Positions 8,610 to 16,216 of a stretch of DNA of 37,115 nucleotides are shown in pieces. The translations under genes and the position numbers were made by a program. The DNA is from an uncultured Candidatus Saccharibacteria bacterium (GTDB taxonomy: Bacteria > Patescibacteriota > Saccharimonadia > Saccharimonadales > Saccharimonadaceae), in contig CAKUZG010000004.1 of the NCBI GenBank assembly GCA_934717805.1, positions 1 through 37,115 on the forward strand, in the 5' to 3' direction. Below the pieces are notes generated by a model. It saw only the letters and a list, made by a program, of their open reading frames with translations. It ran no database searches and was not told where the DNA came from. Position 1 is the first letter of the stretch, and every line of letters starts with the position of its first letter.

Positions 8610-9349
8610 AATTCGTCTTTGGAAAGTGCTTTTTTGATTTCATCATATGAAAATCCTTGTCGTGCTAAATATGCGACAAGTTTTTTTTCGTCAGCGTATT
8701 TTTTGGCTTTTTTTGCAATTATTTTTTGAATTTCTTCCGAATCATTACGCTTTGAACTTGCTAAAACCTGTTCGATAATTTCGCTTGAAACACCTTTCGA
8801 AAATAATTCAGATTTTAATTTTTTAATTGAACTTCCTTTTCTTTGATTTCGATTTTCAATCCAAAATTTTGTAAATTTAAAATCATCAACATAACCTTTC
8901 TCAATTAATCTTTGCAAAGCTTGTTCTGCCGAAACTTTCGAAACTCCTTTTTTCTCGTAAAATTCGCCTGTTTTTTTATTTCGAAGCTTTCGATTTAACG
9001 TTTTTTTCCACAAATAATCACGAATCTCCTTTTCAGAATGCGGCCGCATCAAACAATAATTAAGCCCGAGAGTATATAATTTTCCAAATTCACTCTGTTG
9101 TTCGAGATTTAAAATTTCATCTTCTGAAAATTTTGCACCAATTTTAACATTTAATTGAGTTAATTGAAAAATATCCAAAGAAAATCGATATTTTCCGTTC
9201 ACAAAAATATTAGCACGGTTTGGATTTTTAACTGCTTGTTTTATATCTGTAATCGTAAAATAACCATCTTTAAAAATGTCTTCTTTTCGAAAACTTTTTT
9301 TTGCAACTTTTTCTTTAAAATCATTTTGATCGAAAATATCTAAAGCCAT
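8606..9349 (-). CDS. recX: RecX family regulatory protein
   Basis: About 247 aa from the ATG at 9349. It has the helical RecX repeats (CLMRPHSEKEIRDYLWKK, then a VSAEQALQRLIEKGYVDDFKFTKFWIENR repeat) and sits directly downstream of recA, as in many bacteria. RecX binds RecA filaments and limits recombinase activity. A TTG start at 9361 is open but falls inside the tail of the recA terminator; the ATG gives the more natural N-terminus (MALDIFDQ). No Shine-Dalgarno is visible. An insert of basic residues (RNKKTGEFYEKKG) lies inside the domain. Expression probably depends on read-through of the hairpin at 9362-9387. Confidence 0.87.
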   Translation of the reverse strand: MALDIFDQNDFKEKVAKKSFRKEDIFKDGYFTITDIKQAVKNPNRANIFVNGKYRFSLDIFQLTQLNVKIGAKFSEDEILNLEQQSEFGKLYTLGLNYCLMRPHSEKEIRDYLWKKTLNRKLRNKKTGEFYEKKGVSKVSAEQALQRLIEKGYVDDFKFTKFWIENRNQRKGSSIKKLKSELFSKGVSSEIIEQVLASSKRNDSEEIQKIIAKKAKKYADEKKLVAYLARQGFSYDEIKKALSKDEF

Positions 9350-9361
9350 AATTAAAAGCAA

Positions 9362-9387
9362 AATTAGCCCGAATTTTCAGGCTAATT
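9362..9387 (-). terminator. Terminator/attenuator between recA and recX
   Basis: AATTAGCC (9362-9369) pairs with GGCTAATT (9380-9387). On the minus strand the hairpin follows the recA stop and leads into an imperfect T-rich tail (TTTTGCTTTT) that runs up to the recX start. The weak tail suggests partial read-through. Confidence 0.6.
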
Positions 9388-9390
9388 ATA

Positions 9391-10455
9391 TTATTTTTCT
9401 TCTTTTTCCTCGTTATCAGAAGATTCTTCAGTAATTTCTTCTCCACGAATTTTTGCACGAACTTTTTTCTCAATTTCAGCCATAACTTCTGGATTTTCGA
9501 GCAAATATCGTTTAGCATTTTCACGACCCTGGCCAATATTTTGATCGTTATATTTGTAAAACGCACCTGATTTTCCAAGAATTTCATGTTCAACCGCTAG
9601 ATCTAGAATATCACCCGTTTTCGAAATACCTTCATTGTACATAATATCAAATTCAGCAATTCTAAATGGTGCCGCAATCTTATTTTTAACAATTTTAACC
9701 TTCGTACGGTTACCAATCACATCATCGCCACTTTTAATTTGTGCAGTTCGACGAATGTCAGCGCGTACTGATGCATAAAATTTAAGCGCATTACCACCAG
9801 TTGTAGTTTCAGGATTACCAAACATTACGCCAATTTTCATTCGAATTTGATTAATAAAGATCACAGTTGCTTTTGATTTGTTGATAATTCCAGTAAGTTT
9901 TCGAAGTGCTTGCGACATTAATCGAGCCTGAAGACCCATATGCGCATCCCCCATATCACCATCGATTTCAGCTTGTGGAACCAAAGCCGCAACAGAGTCA
10001 ACAACAATCAAATCAACAGCATTTGAACGCACTAGAGTTTCAGTAATTTCAAGAGCCTGCTCACCATTGTCGGGCTGTGCGACAAGCAAATTCTCAGTAT
10101 CAACACCAAGTTTCTTTGCGTAAGCTGGATCAAGTGCGTGTTCCGCATCAATGAAAGCTGCAGTTCCACCTTGCTTTTGAATTTCAGCAATTGCATGAAG
10201 TGTTAAAGTGGTTTTTCCTGAACTTTCTGGTCCATAAATTTCAATAATTCGCCCTTTTGGATAACCACCACCAAGTGCAATATCCAAGCTCAAGCATCCC
10301 GAAGGAAGAAGTTCAACATCAACCTTATGATTTTCACCAAGTTTCATAATTGAACCATCACCAAATTGTTTCGAAATTTGCGCAATTGCTAAATCTAATG
10401 CTTGTTTTTTGCCATTTTCAGCCATTCCTATATCTGTTTTTTTCGCCTTAGCCAT
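9391..10455 (-). CDS. recA: Recombinase RecA
   Basis: A 354-aa RecA of standard length. Walker A GPESSGKT is at residues 75-82; the Walker B region VDLIVVDSVAALVP, the L1/L2 DNA-binding loops (FINQIRMKIGVMFGNPETTTGG region) and an acidic C-terminal tail (EESSDNEEKEEK) are all present. RecA forms the strand-exchange filament on single-stranded DNA and drives homologous recombination, with RuvABC (also in this window) resolving the products. The start is set by AAGGAG 8 bases upstream of the ATG, and the promoter is TGTTAAAAT at 10494-10502. I see no clear LexA-type operator. Confidence 0.98.
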   Translation of the reverse strand: MAKAKKTDIGMAENGKKQALDLAIAQISKQFGDGSIMKLGENHKVDVELLPSGCLSLDIALGGGYPKGRIIEIYGPESSGKTTLTLHAIAEIQKQGGTAAFIDAEHALDPAYAKKLGVDTENLLVAQPDNGEQALEITETLVRSNAVDLIVVDSVAALVPQAEIDGDMGDAHMGLQARLMSQALRKLTGIINKSKATVIFINQIRMKIGVMFGNPETTTGGNALKFYASVRADIRRTAQIKSGDDVIGNRTKVKIVKNKIAAPFRIAEFDIMYNEGISKTGDILDLAVEHEILGKSGAFYKYNDQNIGQGRENAKRYLLENPEVMAEIEKKVRAKIRGEEITEESSDNEEKEEK

Positions 10456-10493
10456 AAATAATTCTCCTTAAAATAATATCTTTATTTTAACAC

Positions 10494-10502
10494 TTTTCAG
10501 CA
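10494..10502 (-). promoter_or_regulatory. Extended -10 promoter of recA
   Basis: TGTTAAAAT on the minus strand, upstream of the AAGGAG ribosome binding site of recA. The predicted leader is about 32 bases. Confidence 0.5.
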
Positions 10503-10528
10503 AAATGTTCAAGGTTATTTTTCGAAAA

Positions 10529-10552
10529 AGAAAAAGGCTCAAAATGAACCTT
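10529..10552 (-). terminator. Terminator of the small gene at 10563
   Basis: AAGGCTCA (10534-10541) and TGAACCTT (10545-10552) form an 8-bp stem with one G-U pair. A T-rich tail follows on the minus strand (10529-10535). Confidence 0.65.
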
Positions 10553-10562
10553 AAAAAAATAA

Positions 10563-10739
10563 TTAGAAAACTATTGAGCCCTTTTGTTTTTCTAAATTTT
10601 TACGAGCTTCTTTTATAATTTCAGTTTGGATTGCAGCTAATCTTTTATTAGTTACAATACCAAATCTTTGGTCTAATTCTATAATATTAACGCAAACCTT
10701 ATTACCATTAGCATCTATACCAATAGGAATTTTAATCAT
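10563..10739 (-). CDS. Small hypothetical protein, 58 aa
   Basis: I do not recognise this protein. From the ATG at 10739 it is 58 aa: a short beta-like start (MIKIPIGIDANGNKVCVNII) followed by a charged helix (AAIQTEIIKEARKNLEKQ). A GTG at 10748 would overlap the ribosome binding site, whereas AAGGGG lies 8 bases before the ATG, so the ATG is preferred. It has its own extended -10 (TGATAAAAT, 10792-10800), a leader of about 45 bases and its own terminator, so it is a complete single-gene unit. It contains no TTCGAA word, unlike the core genes around it. Function unknown. Confidence 0.6.
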   Translation of the reverse strand: MIKIPIGIDANGNKVCVNIIELDQRFGIVTNKRLAAIQTEIIKEARKNLEKQKGSIVF

Positions 10740-10791
10740 TTGCTTCACCCCTTAATTTTACTTTACTATTTTTTAAAACAGTAATAAATAA

Positions 10792-10800
10792 ATTTTATCA
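10792..10800 (-). promoter_or_regulatory. Extended -10 promoter of the 58-aa gene
   Basis: TGATAAAAT on the minus strand. It is divergent from the pilin-like gene promoter at 10847-10855. Confidence 0.4.
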
Positions 10801-10846
10801 TAAATTTATAACGAGTTTAAACATATTAGACCAAAAAAATAAATTG

Positions 10847-10855
10847 TGATATAAT
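10847..10855 (+). promoter_or_regulatory. Extended -10 promoter of the pilin-like gene (leaderless)
   Basis: TGATATAAT followed by 7 bases and then ATG at 10863. The predicted start site falls on the start codon. Confidence 0.6.
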
Positions 10856-10862
10856 AAAATAC

Positions 10863-11252
10863 ATGAGAAAAAAATCTGGTTTTACAGTTATTGAAATTTG
10901 TGTTGTTATTGTCTTTTTAGTTGTAGCAGGCGTTATTCTTGCTTTTCAACGTTTTGAACTTTTAGCACTTCAACGTGATCAAACTAGAAAATTGGCAATT
11001 AATGAAATCTATTATAATCTTGAAGAAGTTTATTACAAGAAAAATGGTTTTTATCCTGAAAAGCTCGACGAAAATGCCGTTAGAGGAATCGATCCAAATC
11101 TACTAACTGATCCTTTTGGAATCTTAATTAATGAAGAAAAAAGCGATTATCGATATGAGCCAACTAGTTGCGAAAATGGAAAATGTAAAAAATTTTCACT
11201 TCGCTCAAAACTAGAAAAAGAAAGCGATTTCGTTAAACGCTCAAAAAACTAG
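10863..11252 (+). CDS. Type IV pilin-like (prepilin) protein
   Basis: A 129-aa protein with a class III signal: a short basic leader MRKKSG cleaved before FTVIEICVVIVFLVVAGVILAF. It includes the +5 Glu and a hydrophobic helix that would form the pilus core. A small globular domain with two cysteines (CENGKC) follows. The overall plan (YYNLEEVYYKKNGFYPEKL, then a DPFG segment) resembles GspG/PilA-like major pseudopilins. It needs a prepilin peptidase and an assembly ATPase, neither of which is in the window; only a catalytically degenerate GspE-like protein is (6748-8022). The gene stands alone and converges on the PH-domain gene through a shared terminator. Confidence 0.8.
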   Translation: MRKKSGFTVIEICVVIVFLVVAGVILAFQRFELLALQRDQTRKLAINEIYYNLEEVYYKKNGFYPEKLDENAVRGIDPNLLTDPFGILINEEKSDYRYEPTSCENGKCKKFSLRSKLEKESDFVKRSKN

Positions 11253-11259
11253 AGTAATA

Positions 11260-11290
11260 AAAATAGCCCACTTAATTCCAGGGCTATTTT
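11260..11290. terminator. Bidirectional terminator between convergent genes
   Basis: AAAATAGCCC (11260-11269) pairs perfectly with GGGCTATTTT (11281-11290), giving a T-rich tail on both strands. It serves the pilin-like gene (+) and the PH-domain gene (-). Confidence 0.8.
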
Positions 11291-11301
11291 GTATTATTAA
11301 A

Positions 11302-12057
11302 TTATTTTACTGATATTTTTACACCTTCTTCAAAAAGTTTATCTGAAAGCATTTGGTTTTCGCGCGCCGACTCAACAATATCGCTTAAAAACTCTGCCTT
11401 TTTATCTGGATTTGGCGCAAATGGAAATGTATAAGTTGATTCATCACCAATAGTGCTTAATCGCACCGTTCCATAATCAAATAAATGTTGCAAGATTCCT
11501 TCACGAGAATACGAAATATCTTCGATCGCTTCAAGATTAATCACCTGCTTTTTTTGGTTCATAATCGTGTTTGAAATCCACTGAATTGCCCGTTCATTTG
11601 TTATAATTAATCGATTTGCTCGATAAACAACATAATTTATATAAGTTATCAGAATTAATAGCATCGTTATTGAGCCAAAAATCAGTGAAAGTTGTGGCTT
11701 AAAATTAGCCGGAATTGGGAATGGATTTGGTAAAAAACAAATAATAATCCAAGCACTAATCAAGAAAACAGCAATAATTGAACTAAAAATAATATTCAAT
11801 AGATAACCCAGCGAATGGCGACGCATTGAAAGGACAACGTATTCATCTTCATCGACTGTGATTTCTGGATAAGTTCTTACTGATTGATCATGACGAGCTT
11901 TAATTACGCGCGGATCACCAACAGGAACTTCGACCTGCATAACAGGTTGAACTTGGATTGGTGCACCCAAATTATTTTCGAAACTTAAATTTTGGCCATT
12001 TTGATTTTGGACAATTTTTTCCTCAAATTTCTGGGCTAGGCTTTGCTTATCGTTCAT
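11302..12057 (-). CDS. Membrane protein with bacterial PH domain
   Basis: A 251-aa protein. An N-terminal hydrophilic region of about 75 residues is followed by two TM helices (about 82-105 and 122-147) and a C-terminal bacterial PH-like domain (RLIITNERAIQWISN, then the QVINLEAIEDISYSREGILQHLFDYGTV segment), the arrangement seen in YdbS/YdbT-type proteins. The molecular role of these domains in bacteria is mostly unknown. The ATG lies inside the last codons of ruvB (11-base overlap), with AAAGGAA 7 bases upstream, so it is the second gene of a ruvB operon. Confidence 0.75.
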   Translation of the reverse strand: MNDKQSLAQKFEEKIVQNQNGQNLSFENNLGAPIQVQPVMQVEVPVGDPRVIKARHDQSVRTYPEITVDEDEYVVLSMRRHSLGYLLNIIFSSIIAVFLISAWIIICFLPNPFPIPANFKPQLSLIFGSITMLLILITYINYVVYRANRLIITNERAIQWISNTIMNQKKQVINLEAIEDISYSREGILQHLFDYGTVRLSTIGDESTYTFPFAPNPDKKAEFLSDIVESARENQMLSDKLFEEGVKISVK

Positions 12058-13063
12058 CTTTGAATTCCTTTCCTAAATGCTCAAACGCTTTTTTCGTAAT
12101 TATTCTTCCTCGCGGTGTTCTTTGCAAAAAACCAATCTGCATTAAATATGGTTCATAAAAATCTTCAATTGTTGCGGTCTCATCGCCAGTTAATGCCGCC
12201 ATCGTATTTAGACCAACTGGCCGCGTACCGTAATTTTCTATTACAGAATTTAATAAATTCCTATCCGCAGCATCTAATCCCAGTTCATCAATTTCAAGCA
12301 TTTTTAAAGCCTCTTTAACTATTTTCGAATCAATAATTCCATCGCCTTTCACGTCTGCATAATCTCGAACACGTTTTAGAATGCGATTTGCGATTCGTGG
12401 CGTTAATCTTGCCCGAGTTGAAAGTATATCTGAAGCTTCCTTTTTAATATCACTTCCCAAAAGATTACTTGAGCGTAAAATAATTTTTGAAATTTCTTCA
12501 GGTGTGTAAAATTCTAACCGATAAATATGCCCAAACCGATCTCGAAGCGGTGCCGCCAAACTTCCAGTTCGGGTTGTTGCACCAATAACCGTAAAGTGTG
12601 GCAGATCTAACCGAACCGAACGTGCAGCTGGCCCTTTACCAATCACAATATCGAGCTTGAAATCTTCCATTGCAGAATAAAGAATCTCCTCAACAGCACG
12701 TGGCATGCGATGAATTTCATCAATAAAGAGAATATCACCATCTTGCAAATTCGTTACGATTGAAGCTAAATCACCCGCTTTTTCGATTGCTGGACCAGAT
12801 GTAATTCGAATATTTGCGCCCATCTCACGCGCAATAACATTTGCCATTGTGGTTTTTCCTAACCCCGGCGGACCATAGAGCAAAACGTGATCAATACTTT
12901 CACCACGTTTTTTCGCTGCATCAATTGCAAGTTTTAAATTCTTTTTCAATCGCTCCTGACCGATATACTCATCAAAACTCGTTGGACGCAAAGAAATCTC
13001 CACCTGCTGCTCTTGTGGTTCATCATCGTGTAAGTTTGCATCAATAATTCTTTCAATAGCCAT
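12047..13063 (-). CDS. ruvB: Holliday junction branch-migration helicase RuvB
   Basis: A 338-aa AAA+ ATPase with Walker A GPPGLGKT (64-71), Walker B ILFIDEIHR, sensor IGATTR and the C-terminal winged helix ending near RTPRGRIITKKAFEHLG. RuvB hexamers drive branch migration of Holliday junctions with RuvA. Unusually, ruvB is not with ruvA and ruvC, which lie 550 bp away in a different operon. Its promoter (TGGTATAAT) puts the start 7 bases before the ATG, so the message is predicted to be leaderless, and it overlaps the promoter region of the divergent 138-aa gene. Confidence 0.97.
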   Translation of the reverse strand: MAIERIIDANLHDDEPQEQQVEISLRPTSFDEYIGQERLKKNLKLAIDAAKKRGESIDHVLLYGPPGLGKTTMANVIAREMGANIRITSGPAIEKAGDLASIVTNLQDGDILFIDEIHRMPRAVEEILYSAMEDFKLDIVIGKGPAARSVRLDLPHFTVIGATTRTGSLAAPLRDRFGHIYRLEFYTPEEISKIILRSSNLLGSDIKKEASDILSTRARLTPRIANRILKRVRDYADVKGDGIIDSKIVKEALKMLEIDELGLDAADRNLLNSVIENYGTRPVGLNTMAALTGDETATIEDFYEPYLMQIGFLQRTPRGRIITKKAFEHLGKEFKDER

Positions 13064-13070
13064 TGCTTAT

Positions 13071-13079
13071 ATTATACCA
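13071..13079 (-). promoter_or_regulatory. Extended -10 promoter of ruvB (leaderless)
   Basis: Minus-strand TGGTATAAT with a 7-base spacer to ATG. Its -35 region overlaps the -35 box of the divergent promoter at 13084-13112. Confidence 0.6.
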
Positions 13080-13083
13080 CGAC

Positions 13084-13112
13084 TTGACAAAAATAGAAAA
13101 ATTTGTTATAAT
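13084..13112 (+). promoter_or_regulatory. Consensus promoter of the 138-aa gene
   Basis: TTGACA (13084-13089), 17 bp, TATAAT (13107-13112) with an upstream TG extension. It is one of only two promoters in the window with a full consensus -35. The leader of about 48 bases has a small hairpin (TATTCC/GGAATA, 13121-13138) and an AGGAGG-type ribosome binding site. Confidence 0.75.
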
Positions 13113-13166
13113 TCTAGTCAGTATTCCTTTTTGGAATAAGAATTTTATACTTAGGAGGCTCTTATT

Positions 13167-13583
13167 ATGAGCAATTTACATTTGATTAAAGGCTACATTG
13201 ACATCTTTAAGAATGCTGTAAAAGTAGCAGGCGGAGATGAAAAAATAGCGAAAGAAAATTTAACTAAAGATATTTTTAGATACGCCAAGTCTATCTCTAG
13301 ACACGTATTTGATAAAAAAACCCAAAGTCATCTCTGTCGTCTAGATAATTTGGACGTCACTAATGGTTTTGAGGATGTGCCCGTTGCAATACTAACAAGA
13401 ACTAACGACTGTTTTGCTATAAATAAAAATGGTGACCTTTATAGCAAAACTAGCCGTAGTAAATACGGTTTTGAGAAGGTAAATAAAGCAGACCTTCTTA
13501 GCTTAACTGGAGAACAAATTGCATACCCATATAAAGAGCTCTATGATCTCCTACGAGAAGTTGTAATCTTCCATAAAAAATAA
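13167..13583 (+). CDS. Hypothetical protein, 138 aa
   Basis: I do not recognise this protein. It is soluble, basic, without signal peptide or TM segment, and starts MSNLHLIKGYIDIFKNAVK. It has its own strong promoter, a TAGGAGG ribosome binding site and its own terminator, so it is an independent, probably well-expressed gene. It lies between ruvB and ruvA, where the ruv genes of other bacteria are adjacent. It has no TTCGAA words and a slightly different codon usage (AGA, TCT, CTC) from its neighbours. Both points suggest a later insertion that may have split the ruv cluster. Function unknown. Confidence 0.7.
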   Translation: MSNLHLIKGYIDIFKNAVKVAGGDEKIAKENLTKDIFRYAKSISRHVFDKKTQSHLCRLDNLDVTNGFEDVPVAILTRTNDCFAINKNGDLYSKTSRSKYGFEKVNKADLLSLTGEQIAYPYKELYDLLREVVIFHKK

Positions 13584-13586
13584 AAC

Positions 13587-13612
13587 AGTCGCACGAAATG
13601 TGCGGCTTTTTT
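13587..13612 (+). terminator. Terminator of the 138-aa gene
   Basis: GTCGCAC (13588-13594) pairs with GTGCGGC (13600-13606; one G-U pair) followed by TTTTTT. On the minus strand it would follow the ruvA stop and has a weaker T-rich tail, so it may act in both directions. Confidence 0.8.
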
Positions 13613-13616
13613 CTTT

Positions 13617-14192
13617 TTAAATTCCAGCTTTCAATGCTAAAGTAATGCGTTCTTCCGTTGGTAAATCACGCGGGATTTGCTCTAACGCCTTTGTTGCGTC
13701 GTTTAAATTGAACCCAAGCGCAATAAGCGCCTCTAAAGCCTCATCTGAAGCTAAGCTAATATTAGCACCAACGCCATTTGGTTTCGAAATTGCCATTCCA
13801 ACTTTATCTTTTAAGTCTAAAATTACGCGCTCGGCGGATTTCTTACCAACACCAGCAGCTTTTTGAATAAATTTCGCATCTTCGCAAGCAATCGCGTTTC
13901 GAACTTCTTCAGTTTCGCCCAAGCTCATAATGGCGATTCCAGCTCTCGGACCAACTCCTTGAACAGTAATTAACAATTCAAAAAGTTTTTTTGCCGCCAA
14001 ACTTGAAAAGCCAAATAATTCTTGACTTCTGTCAGTAATATTATGATAAGTATAAAATTTAATCTGTTCGTTTAAAACCGCCCGCTCAAATTCTCCTGCG
14101 GGAACAATAACTTCATAACCAACACCAGAAACGTCAACAATCACGCTCCCTGCAAATTTTTCAGCAATTTTTCCAGAAATATGTGCAATCAT
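13617..14192 (-). CDS. ruvA: Holliday junction DNA-binding protein RuvA
   Basis: A 191-aa RuvA with the N-terminal OB-fold (MIAHISGKIAEKF, then VDVSGVGYEVIVP), the helix-hairpin-helix domain (LLITVQGVGPRAGIAIMS and a second GVGKKSAERVILDLKDK), and the RuvB-contacting C-terminal domain (ALIALGFNLNDATKAL). RuvA tetramers hold the junction and load RuvB. The gene lies 30 bases after ruvC but has a possible promoter of its own (TGGTAAAAT, 6 bases before the ATG), which would make a leaderless message. Confidence 0.96.
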   Translation of the reverse strand: MIAHISGKIAEKFAGSVIVDVSGVGYEVIVPAGEFERAVLNEQIKFYTYHNITDRSQELFGFSSLAAKKLFELLITVQGVGPRAGIAIMSLGETEEVRNAIACEDAKFIQKAAGVGKKSAERVILDLKDKVGMAISKPNGVGANISLASDEALEALIALGFNLNDATKALEQIPRDLPTEERITLALKAGI

Positions 14193-14198
14193 TACTTA

Positions 14199-14207
14199 AT
14201 TTTACCA
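14199..14207 (-). promoter_or_regulatory. Possible extended -10 promoter of ruvA (leaderless)
   Basis: Minus-strand TGGTAAAAT in the 30-base ruvC-ruvA gap, with 6 bases to the ATG. Confidence 0.45.
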
Positions 14208-14222
14208 TAATTATCTTGGTTT

Positions 14223-14708
14223 TTAAATACGCGTCATATAAAAATGCGTAATTGCAGCAGCGAGCGCGTCGGCCGCGTCATCTGGTTTTGGAACTTCCAC
14301 TAAATTTAAAGTTGAACGCACCATTTCTTGCATTTGTTTTTTATTTGCACCACCATAACCAGTTAAAGTTTGTTTAATTTGGTTCGGCGTATATTCAAAA
14401 ATTGGAATTTTCGATTGTTGAGCTATTAAAATCGCCACGCCTCGAGCTTGTGCAACCGAAATCGCCGTCGTTACATTTTTCGAAAAGAACAGTTTCTCGA
14501 TCGAAACCTCATCTGGCTTAGTTTCTTCAATGATCTCTTTTAAACCGTTATAGATTTCCTCTAGTCGAATTTCAATTGGCGTATGAGCTGGCGTTGAAAT
14601 TACTCCGCCAGTAATCATTTTTATTGGCTTTCCAATCTGACAATCCACAACACCAAACCCTAAAATTCCTGTTCCTGGGTCGATACCTAAAATTCGCCGT
14701 TTTTTCAT
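14223..14708 (-). CDS. ruvC: Holliday junction resolvase RuvC
   Basis: A 161-aa RuvC nuclease. Catalytic acidic residues are visible: Asp in GIDPGTG (about residue 10), Glu in VSIEKLFF, and the C-terminal acidic pair in PDDAADALAAAITH. RuvC cleaves Holliday junctions as a dimer. Its ATG overlaps the stop of the upstream surface-protein gene by 4 bases (ATGA), an unusual operon partner for a resolvase. Confidence 0.96.
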   Translation of the reverse strand: MKKRRILGIDPGTGILGFGVVDCQIGKPIKMITGGVISTPAHTPIEIRLEEIYNGLKEIIEETKPDEVSIEKLFFSKNVTTAISVAQARGVAILIAQQSKIPIFEYTPNQIKQTLTGYGGANKKQMQEMVRSTLNLVEVPKPDDAADALAAAITHFYMTRI

Positions 14709-16216
14709 TTTTTACCTTTCGCTAATTTTGCAAAAATATCTTTTCGAAATTCGAAAAATAAAATTGCTAAAAATATCAAAATAATTACAGCGATAGCCCA
14801 CCAACCTGTAAATTCAGCTTGTTTTGATTCTTTTTCTTCTTTTTTAATTTCGTTATTCGCGCCGTTATTTTTAACTATTTTTCGACAACGATTTGTTTCA
14901 GAATTGCGCTCATAACCATCTTTACACGGCGTTATTTCTTTTTTTGCATCTGAACTATTTTTTCGACATCGGTTTGTAATAGGATTACGCGTATAGCCCG
15001 GCGCACAAACTGCCAGTTCTTTTGAAGAACTTGCTAGCGTTGCAATTTTGCGGCAACGATTCGTTTCTGGGCTTCGAACATAGCCTTCACGACATTCCCT
15101 TGTTGCTACTTTTTCAACTGGTATTTTATTACAACGATTTGTTTGCGGATTCAAAAAATATCCATCATTACATTTTTTCTCAGTTTTTTCATTATTTTCA
15201 ACCCGTTCGATTTTTTCTTTTTCGAGTTTTTCTTCTTTTATTTTATTACATCTTCCAGTTTCTTCATTTAAAAAATATCCGTCTTCGCAAACTTTTATTT
15301 TTTCACACTGCCCTTGTGAGTTTAAATTAAATCCATCTTCGCAAGGCTGAAAAATATTTTCACTATTTTTTGTAATTTTAAAACTTTGATTCCATTCTTT
15401 TCCGTCAAAAATCCAGCTCAAATCCTTTTTCGAATTTTTTAAATCAACAGTTTGAATTTCTTGATTGTTCGAATCTAATAACGAAATTTTATTTAAGCCC
15501 ATCTTTAAAAGCTTAAAATTTGGATCCGTATTTGAATCAATTAATAAAAAACTATTTGGTAAAATTTCTTCATCTGTAAAAACTTTTTTGTACGGCTTTT
15601 TTAAACTTCCAAGATGAACTTCAACTGCACAATTTTTAAGACTTACTTTTTTATTTGTATTATTTTTAAGCTCAATAAATTGCTCGCTCGAATTTGCTAA
15701 AACCTCGTTTAGTTGTATATTTTCGCAAAAATCTGGCTCTTTTTCCGCTAAACCACCAGTTTTAAAAACCACGCTCTCTTTCGAAACCTCAAAATCACCA
15801 CCTAAGTTCAAATCTCGAACTAAAACATCTTCCTCTGTAAATTCTGGTGCATTTTTATTTTTGCAAGTCATTTTTAAGCCGCACAAAAAATCTACATCCT
15901 GTCCGTCGAGCCTTAGCTTTATCTGGCTTTTTAATAATTCTGGGTTTGAAATAAGTTTTCCATCACCATTTTCACCAAAGGAAATTTGCGATTTTTTAAG
16001 GAAAACTCCATTTAAAACTTCACCTATTATTTTATTTTTCTGAATTATCTCAATTTTCGAAAAATTCAAATCATCACCCAAATTTGTGATTTCAATCGTT
16101 GAATTTGAAACTTTCGAAATTAAAATTTTCTGATCAGAAACGGCCGAAGCTTGATTAAAATTTCCTAAAAAGAATAAAGCTAAAGCTAAAAATAAAAAAT
16201 ATCTAAAAAACTTCAT
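14705..16216 (-). CDS. Secreted surface protein with six Cys-rich repeats and C-terminal TM anchor
   Basis: A 503-aa protein: signal peptide (about 1-25), beta-rich N-terminal domain, a lamin-tail-like region (about 165-280, ENIQLNEVLANSSEQFIELKN), then six repeats of about 18 residues of the type CxDGYxxNxxTxRCxKI (292 to about 448). Spacers between them vary, and one of them is Lys/Glu-rich. A TM helix (about 470-490) and a short basic tail follow. Each repeat has two cysteines, so six intramolecular disulfides or metal sites are possible. Function is unknown; an extracellular adhesin or host-contact protein is a reasonable inference. It overlaps the preceding surface gene by 14 bases and ruvC by 4. 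Its stop is the only intact-gene TGA stop I found in the window. Confidence 0.75.
   Translation of the reverse strand: MKFFRYFLFLALALFFLGNFNQASAVSDQKILISKVSNSTIEITNLGDDLNFSKIEIIQKNKIIGEVLNGVFLKKSQISFGENGDGKLISNPELLKSQIKLRLDGQDVDFLCGLKMTCKNKNAPEFTEEDVLVRDLNLGGDFEVSKESVVFKTGGLAEKEPDFCENIQLNEVLANSSEQFIELKNNTNKKVSLKNCAVEVHLGSLKKPYKKVFTDEEILPNSFLLIDSNTDPNFKLLKMGLNKISLLDSNNQEIQTVDLKNSKKDLSWIFDGKEWNQSFKITKNSENIFQPCEDGFNLNSQGQCEKIKVCEDGYFLNEETGRCNKIKEEKLEKEKIERVENNEKTEKKCNDGYFLNPQTNRCNKIPVEKVATRECREGYVRSPETNRCRKIATLASSSKELAVCAPGYTRNPITNRCRKNSSDAKKEITPCKDGYERNSETNRCRKIVKNNGANNEIKKEEKESKQAEFTGWWAIAVIILIFLAILFFEFRKDIFAKLAKGKK

Noticed and set aside
10863..11252. Pilin-like gene as part of a full type IV pilus operon
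   Set aside because: It has its own promoter and terminator, and no pilB, pilC, pilD or pilT genes are adjacent; only the degenerate GspE-like gene is nearby.
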